Shown piece after piece: positions 60,301 through 64,000 of a stretch of DNA of 64,000 bases. The notes beneath the pieces were generated by a model. That model searched no databases. It was not told the DNA's origin and saw only the letters and a program-made list of their open reading frames with translations. The translations under genes were made by a program, and so were the position numbers. The stretch lies in contig NC_061068.1 in assembly GCF_021917145.1 (NCBI RefSeq), positions 13,958,355-14,022,354 of the forward strand. Reading direction: 5' to 3'. Numbering within the stretch: position 1 is the stretch's first letter; each line of letters opens with the position of its first letter. The DNA comes from Hypomesus transpacificus. Its lineage: Eukaryota > Chordata > Actinopteri > Osmeriformes > Osmeridae.

Positions 60301-63300
60301 ATTTTCACACTATTGGCCAGTAAAACTAATTTAATGAAGTATATCATATAATTGAGATGAGGATAGGAGGAGTAGGTGGAGGAGAGAGGAGAAGAGGGGA
60401 GGTGAAGAGGAGATGAGAAGAGGGGAGGAGGAGAGGCGAGGAAAGGAGAGTGGAGGAGAGATGGGGAGGTGAAGAGAGGAGGAGATGAGGAGAGGACAGT
60501 GTTCCTACCGCCACGTCCAGCAGCAGTTCTCCTCTGGTGCCGTGCAGGATCTTCACCAGGTTCCCGATGCTCTTCTCCCAGATGTAGAGGGCATGCTGCC
60601 TGGCCGAGCCCGCTACGATGTACTCCCCATCCCCAGAGAAGCAGCATCGCTTCCAGGGGGTTCTGGAGGACACGCACACCACTACTGTTACACATCCTTT
60701 ACACTTCATACACACCCTCTGCTGTTACACACCGGCTCCACTCCACATACATCACTACTGTTACACACAGTAGTGTGTATGCCTGTGTGTGTACCTGTTG
60801 ACCAGGTCCTGTAGTTTCTGCAGGGGCTCTGGTTCCCCGTCTCTGCCACAGGTCAGGACCTCCCTGCCGTCGTACACGCGGATGATGCGGTCGGCTGTGT
60901 TGATGAGGAAACAGCTGGACACAGAAGGGGAACTGGTCACCACACAAACAACAGGAACATTCCGCTCACATCATCGCCGACATGGTTATCGACGCCTGGG
61001 TCCGACATGGTTATCGACGCCTGGGTCCGACATGGTTATCAACGCCTGGGTCCGACATGGTTAACAACGCCTGGGTTCGACATGGTTATCAACGCCTGGG
61101 TCCGACATGGTTAACAACGCCTGGGTCCGACATGGTTATCAACGCCTGGGTCCGACATGGTTAACAACGCCTGGGTCCGACATGGTTAACAACGCCTGGG
61201 TCCGACATGGTTATCGACGCCTGGGTCCGACATGGTTATCGACGCCTGGGTCCGACATGGTTAACAAAGCCTGGCTCCGACATGGTTAACAACGCCTGGG
61301 TCCGACATGGTTAACAAAGCCTGGCTCCGACATGGTTAACAACGCCTGGGTCCGACATGGTTAACAACGCCTGGCTCCGACATGGTTAACAACGCCTGGG
61401 TCCGACATGGTTATCAACGCCTGGGTCCGACATGGTTAACAACGCCTGGGTCCGACATGGTTATCAACGCCTGGGTCCGACATGGTTAACAACGCCTGGG
61501 TCCGACATGGTTAACAACGCCTGGGTCCGACATGGTTATCGACGCCTGGGTCCGACATGGTTAACAAAGCCTGGCTCCGACATGGTTAACAACGCCTGGG
61601 TCCGACATGGTTAACAAAGCCTGGCTCCGACATGGTTAACAACGCCTGGGTCCGACATGGTTAACAACGCCTGGCTCCGACATGGTTAACAACGCCTGGC
61701 TCCGACATGGTTAACAACGCCTGGCTCCGACATGGTTAACAACGCCTGGGTCCGACATGGTTAACAACACCTGGGTCCGACCTGGTTATCGACGCCTGGG
61801 TCCGACATGGTTATCGACGCCTGGGTCCGACATGGTTAACAAAGCCTGGCTCCGACATGGTTAACAACGCCTGGGTCCGACATGGTTAACAAAGCCTGGC
61901 TCCGACATGGTTATCAACGCCTGGGTCCGACATGGTTAACAACGCCTGGGTCCGACATTGTTAACAACGCCTGGGTCCGACATGGTTAACAACGCCTGGG
62001 TCCGACATGGTTATCAACGCCTGGGTCCGACATGGTTAACAACGCCTGGGTCCGACATGGTTAACAAAGCCTGGCTCCGACATGGTTATCAACGCCTGGG
62101 TCCGACATGGTTATCGACGCCTGGGTCCGACATGGTTAACAACGCCTGGGTCCGACATGGTTAACAACGCCTGGGTCCGACATGGTTAACAACGCCTGGC
62201 TCCGACATGGTTATCGACGCCTGGGTCCGACATGGTTAACAACGCCTGGGTCCGACATGGTTAACAACGCCTGGGTCCGACATGGTTAACAACGCCTGGG
62301 TCCGACATGGTTAACAACGCCTGGCTCCGACATGGTTAACAACGCCTGGGTCCGACATGGTTAACAACGCCTGGCTCCGACATGGTTAACAACGCCTGGC
62401 TCCGACATGGTTAACAACGCCTGGGTCCGACATGGTTAACAACGCCTGGGTCCGACATGGTTATCGACGCCTGGGTCCGACATGGTTATCGACGCCTGGG
62501 TCCGACATGGTTAACAAAGCCTGGCTCCGACATGGTTAACAACGCCTGGGTCCGACATGGTTAACAAAGCCTGGCTCCGACATGGTTATCAACGCCTGGG
62601 TCCGACATGGTTAACAACGCCTGGGTCCGACATGGTTAACAACGCCTGGGTCCGACATGGTTAACAACGCCTGGGTCCGACATGGTTATCAACGCCTGGG
62701 TCCGACATGGTTAACAACGCCTGGGTCCGACATGGTTAACAAAGCCTGGCTCCGACATGGTTATCAACGCCTGGGTCCGACATGGTTATCGACGCCTGGG
62801 TCCGACATGGTTAACAACGCCTGGGTCCGACATGGTTAACAACGCCTGGGTCCGACATGGTTAACAACGCCTGGCTCCGACATGGTTATCGACGCCTGGG
62901 TCCGACATGGTTAACAACGCCTGGGTCCGACATGGTTAACAACGCCTGGGTCCGACATGGTAAACAACGCCTGGGTCCGACATGGTTAACAACGCCTGGC
63001 TCCGACATGGTTAACAACGCCTGGGTCCGACATGGTTAACAACGCCTGGCTCCGACATGGTTATCAGTTCAGTCGCCTCGTAGCCACGGACAATGAGACA
63101 AGCGCTTAAAGACATTTCGGTTCCCTTGGTCCCATGCCCATGGACTCACCTGCCCTTGCGTGCTAACTCGATGGACTTGATGGCCGTGGTGTTGCTAGTG
63201 CCTGTGGTCACCCTAAAGGATGCTACCAGGTCCTGAGTGTCTGTGTTCAACACCAGGATCTGAGGGAGGAAGTTGGGTAGTCTGTATTAAAGGCAGGGTC

Positions 63301-64000
63301 GGTAAGTTTTGCAAACCTAGTCATGTTGGCCCGAGTTCGAAATGATTCAAACCTAAATATCCCACCCCCTCCCTTTAAAGCCACTCCTTCAAAACACATT
63401 AACATGCCTATCTACTGCCGGGAGGTAGGTAGACAGGCAAACAAGCAGTCCGTTCAATCGTTGCATTGGGTCTGCATGCCGTCCAATCATTTTGTTCGGT
63501 CCGAATGAAATGATTAGTCCTGTTTATTACAGTCCTGCGACGCCCACAGATTTATTTAATTTTACTGTCAAATCTTTAGATGGTTACTATCAGAATGTGA
63601 AGTTTGTTTCAGCAGATATGACAAAGTGCTTCACAACAACATTACCTACCCTGCCTATAAGTATGAAATTGCAGTAGTTCTGATATTCTGGGCCAATACC
63701 TATACCGATGTTTAAAATAACAATTGATCCTAAACAGTATGTAGTAAAGCTGTATTGAGACACAGCAAGGGAAATACTATGAAATAATATGCACTTGTTT
63801 AATGTCAACCACTGTGATCAATCCAATCACTCACTCTCATCAATGCCAAGAAGCAAATTAAACACTACTCAAATACTTGTGTTATACTGATCTCAGCAAC
63901 GGACCCAGTTCTGACACGCACACAAACAGACCAACACACACACCTTTCCCTTGGCGTTGCCGGTGTAGATGAACTCCCCCCGCCGGTCGAAGGCCGCCAC
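56610..64000 (-). CDS. Retinoblastoma-binding protein 5 (RBBP5), C-terminal two thirds; 5' end beyond window
   Basis: Minus-strand exons: 64000-63944 (partial), 63259-63150, 60914-60795, 60662-60509, 58196-58125, 57844-57727, 57634-57565, 57316-57069 and 56845-56610. In order they encode WD-repeat blades ([95 protein letters not shown]), the acidic hinge ([20 protein letters not shown] and [13 protein letters not shown]), [20 protein letters not shown], and a basic tail ([29 protein letters not shown]). By family knowledge RBBP5 is a core subunit of MLL/SET1 COMPASS with WDR5, ASH2L and DPY30 and stimulates H3K4 methylation; the acidic hinge binds ASH2L and WDR5. The end (KDPSSL stop) differs from the mammalian AISELL end, and a good donor (CTG|GTAAGG) just before it may lead to another last exon. 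Confidence 0.95.
57319..57364. repeat. 46-base G homopolymer at an rbbp5 acceptor
   Basis: On the minus strand this is a 46-C run ending directly at the AG (57318-57317) of the exon at 57316-57069, so it forms the polypyrimidine tract. The length in the assembly is unreliable. Confidence 0.95.
58482..59039 (-). CDS. Unrecognised 185-residue open frame in an rbbp5 intron
   Basis: Opens at an ATG (59039) right after CTTCTCCAGC, which looks like a splice acceptor. Residues 1-35 are five 7-residue repeats (SMSQHPA-type) from a 21-bp tandem repeat. Residues 40-150 are non-repetitive and protein-like: [79 protein letters not shown]. Then follow Cys-Arg repeats (CRLDCS) from an 18-bp repeat near 58550. 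I do not recognise a family. It is on the rbbp5 strand, between the exons at 60662-60509 and 58196-58125, so it could be a nested gene, an optional exon or chance in GC-rich DNA. Confidence 0.35.
   Translation of the reverse strand: MSQHPASMSQRPASMPQHPASMSQHPASMSQRPAPCPSFQLWQPQPTLDAVVSALWRDLCPGRPPGPRHPLEHIYSSMSQRPELATLPLYSVYFDPVTEQLPCTASERHSFNLRLSVFDSWADLDRESQRVQERESKRRRFVAPGGGAHARGVCPCRLDCSCRLDCSCRLSRFGASSRRRNPTQT
60360..60490. repeat. GA-rich tract next to an rbbp5 donor
   Basis: Irregular aggagaggagaagaggggag blocks. On the minus strand this is a CT-rich stretch just downstream of the donor at 60508. Confidence 0.85.
60976..63061. repeat. 25-bp minisatellite, about 83 copies, in an rbbp5 intron
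   Basis: Unit catggttaacaacgcctggg plus tccga. It fills most of the intron between exons 63259-63150 and 60914-60795. Four diagnostic variants occur: ttatcgacg, ttatcaacg, ttaacaacg and ttaacaaag (the last always with tggctccga). Variant order repeats in blocks: the 24 units from 61781 recur in the same order from 62456, 675 bp (27 units) later. A shorter 12- to 13-unit block is seen from 61181 and 61506. Units are adjacent without spacers. Confidence 0.96.

Noticed and set aside
60976..63061. CRISPR-like or coding repeat (peptides with VNNAWVRHG)
   Set aside because: No spacers; the 25-bp period shifts frame each unit so no stable peptide repeat exists, and it lies in an intron.

Overview
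The window reads as teleost fish nuclear DNA. The coding signal lies in short spliced exons with GT/AG borders. The exons belong to vertebrate genes (znf76, btg2, a PDZRN3/4-type gene, rbbp5). The spaces between them hold fish-type repeats: a tRNA-derived SINE with a LINE-like tail, L2-type and restriction-like-endonuclease (RLE) LINEs, an intact Tc1 element, several MITEs and very many micro- and minisatellites. The sequence alone does not fix the species.

Layout. 1-2790: a 31-bp minisatellite. 2890-7928 (+): complete znf76 coding region in 12 exons (525 codons), with intronic minisatellites that start at or near splice donors. 8560-21430: no gene seen; SINE copies at 8731-8919 and 16404-16592, a second 31-bp minisatellite, and CA, GA and poly-C tracts. 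21430-24245 (-): two-exon btg2-like gene with 3'UTR and a promoter carrying two perfect CRE sites and a TATA-like box. 24955-28826: nested mobile DNA, in which a 5'-truncated RLE-type LINE sits between (TATG)n arrays and an apparently intact Tc1 element (25060-26720) sits inside one of those arrays. 29161-29449: a second copy of a ~280-bp segment that also interrupts the LINE. 29450-37700: low-complexity DNA, a third SINE and a 100-N assembly gap (36047-36146). 37830-40484: a Harbinger-like element split by an L2-type LINE with an open reverse-transcriptase frame. 41977-50055 (+): 3' part of a PDZRN3/PDZRN4-like gene; its RING, TRAF-type and first PDZ start were not found in the window. 50056-56609: long 3'UTR or intergenic DNA plus a 26-bp minisatellite. 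56610-64000 (-): rbbp5, nine exons, 5' end outside the window, with a 2.1-kb 25-bp minisatellite in one intron and an unexplained 186-codon open frame in another.

The genes do not form a pathway. znf76 is a Staf-type transcription factor, btg2 an antiproliferative immediate-early gene, PDZRN an E3-ligase/scaffold family, and rbbp5 a core subunit of the MLL/COMPASS H3K4 methyltransferase. btg2 and rbbp5 both lie on human 1q32, which suggests partly conserved linkage. The most unusual content is non-coding: minisatellites that appear to have grown out of splice donors, higher-order structure in two long arrays, a LINE flanked by one microsatellite motif, and a SINE and LINE that share a 3' tail.
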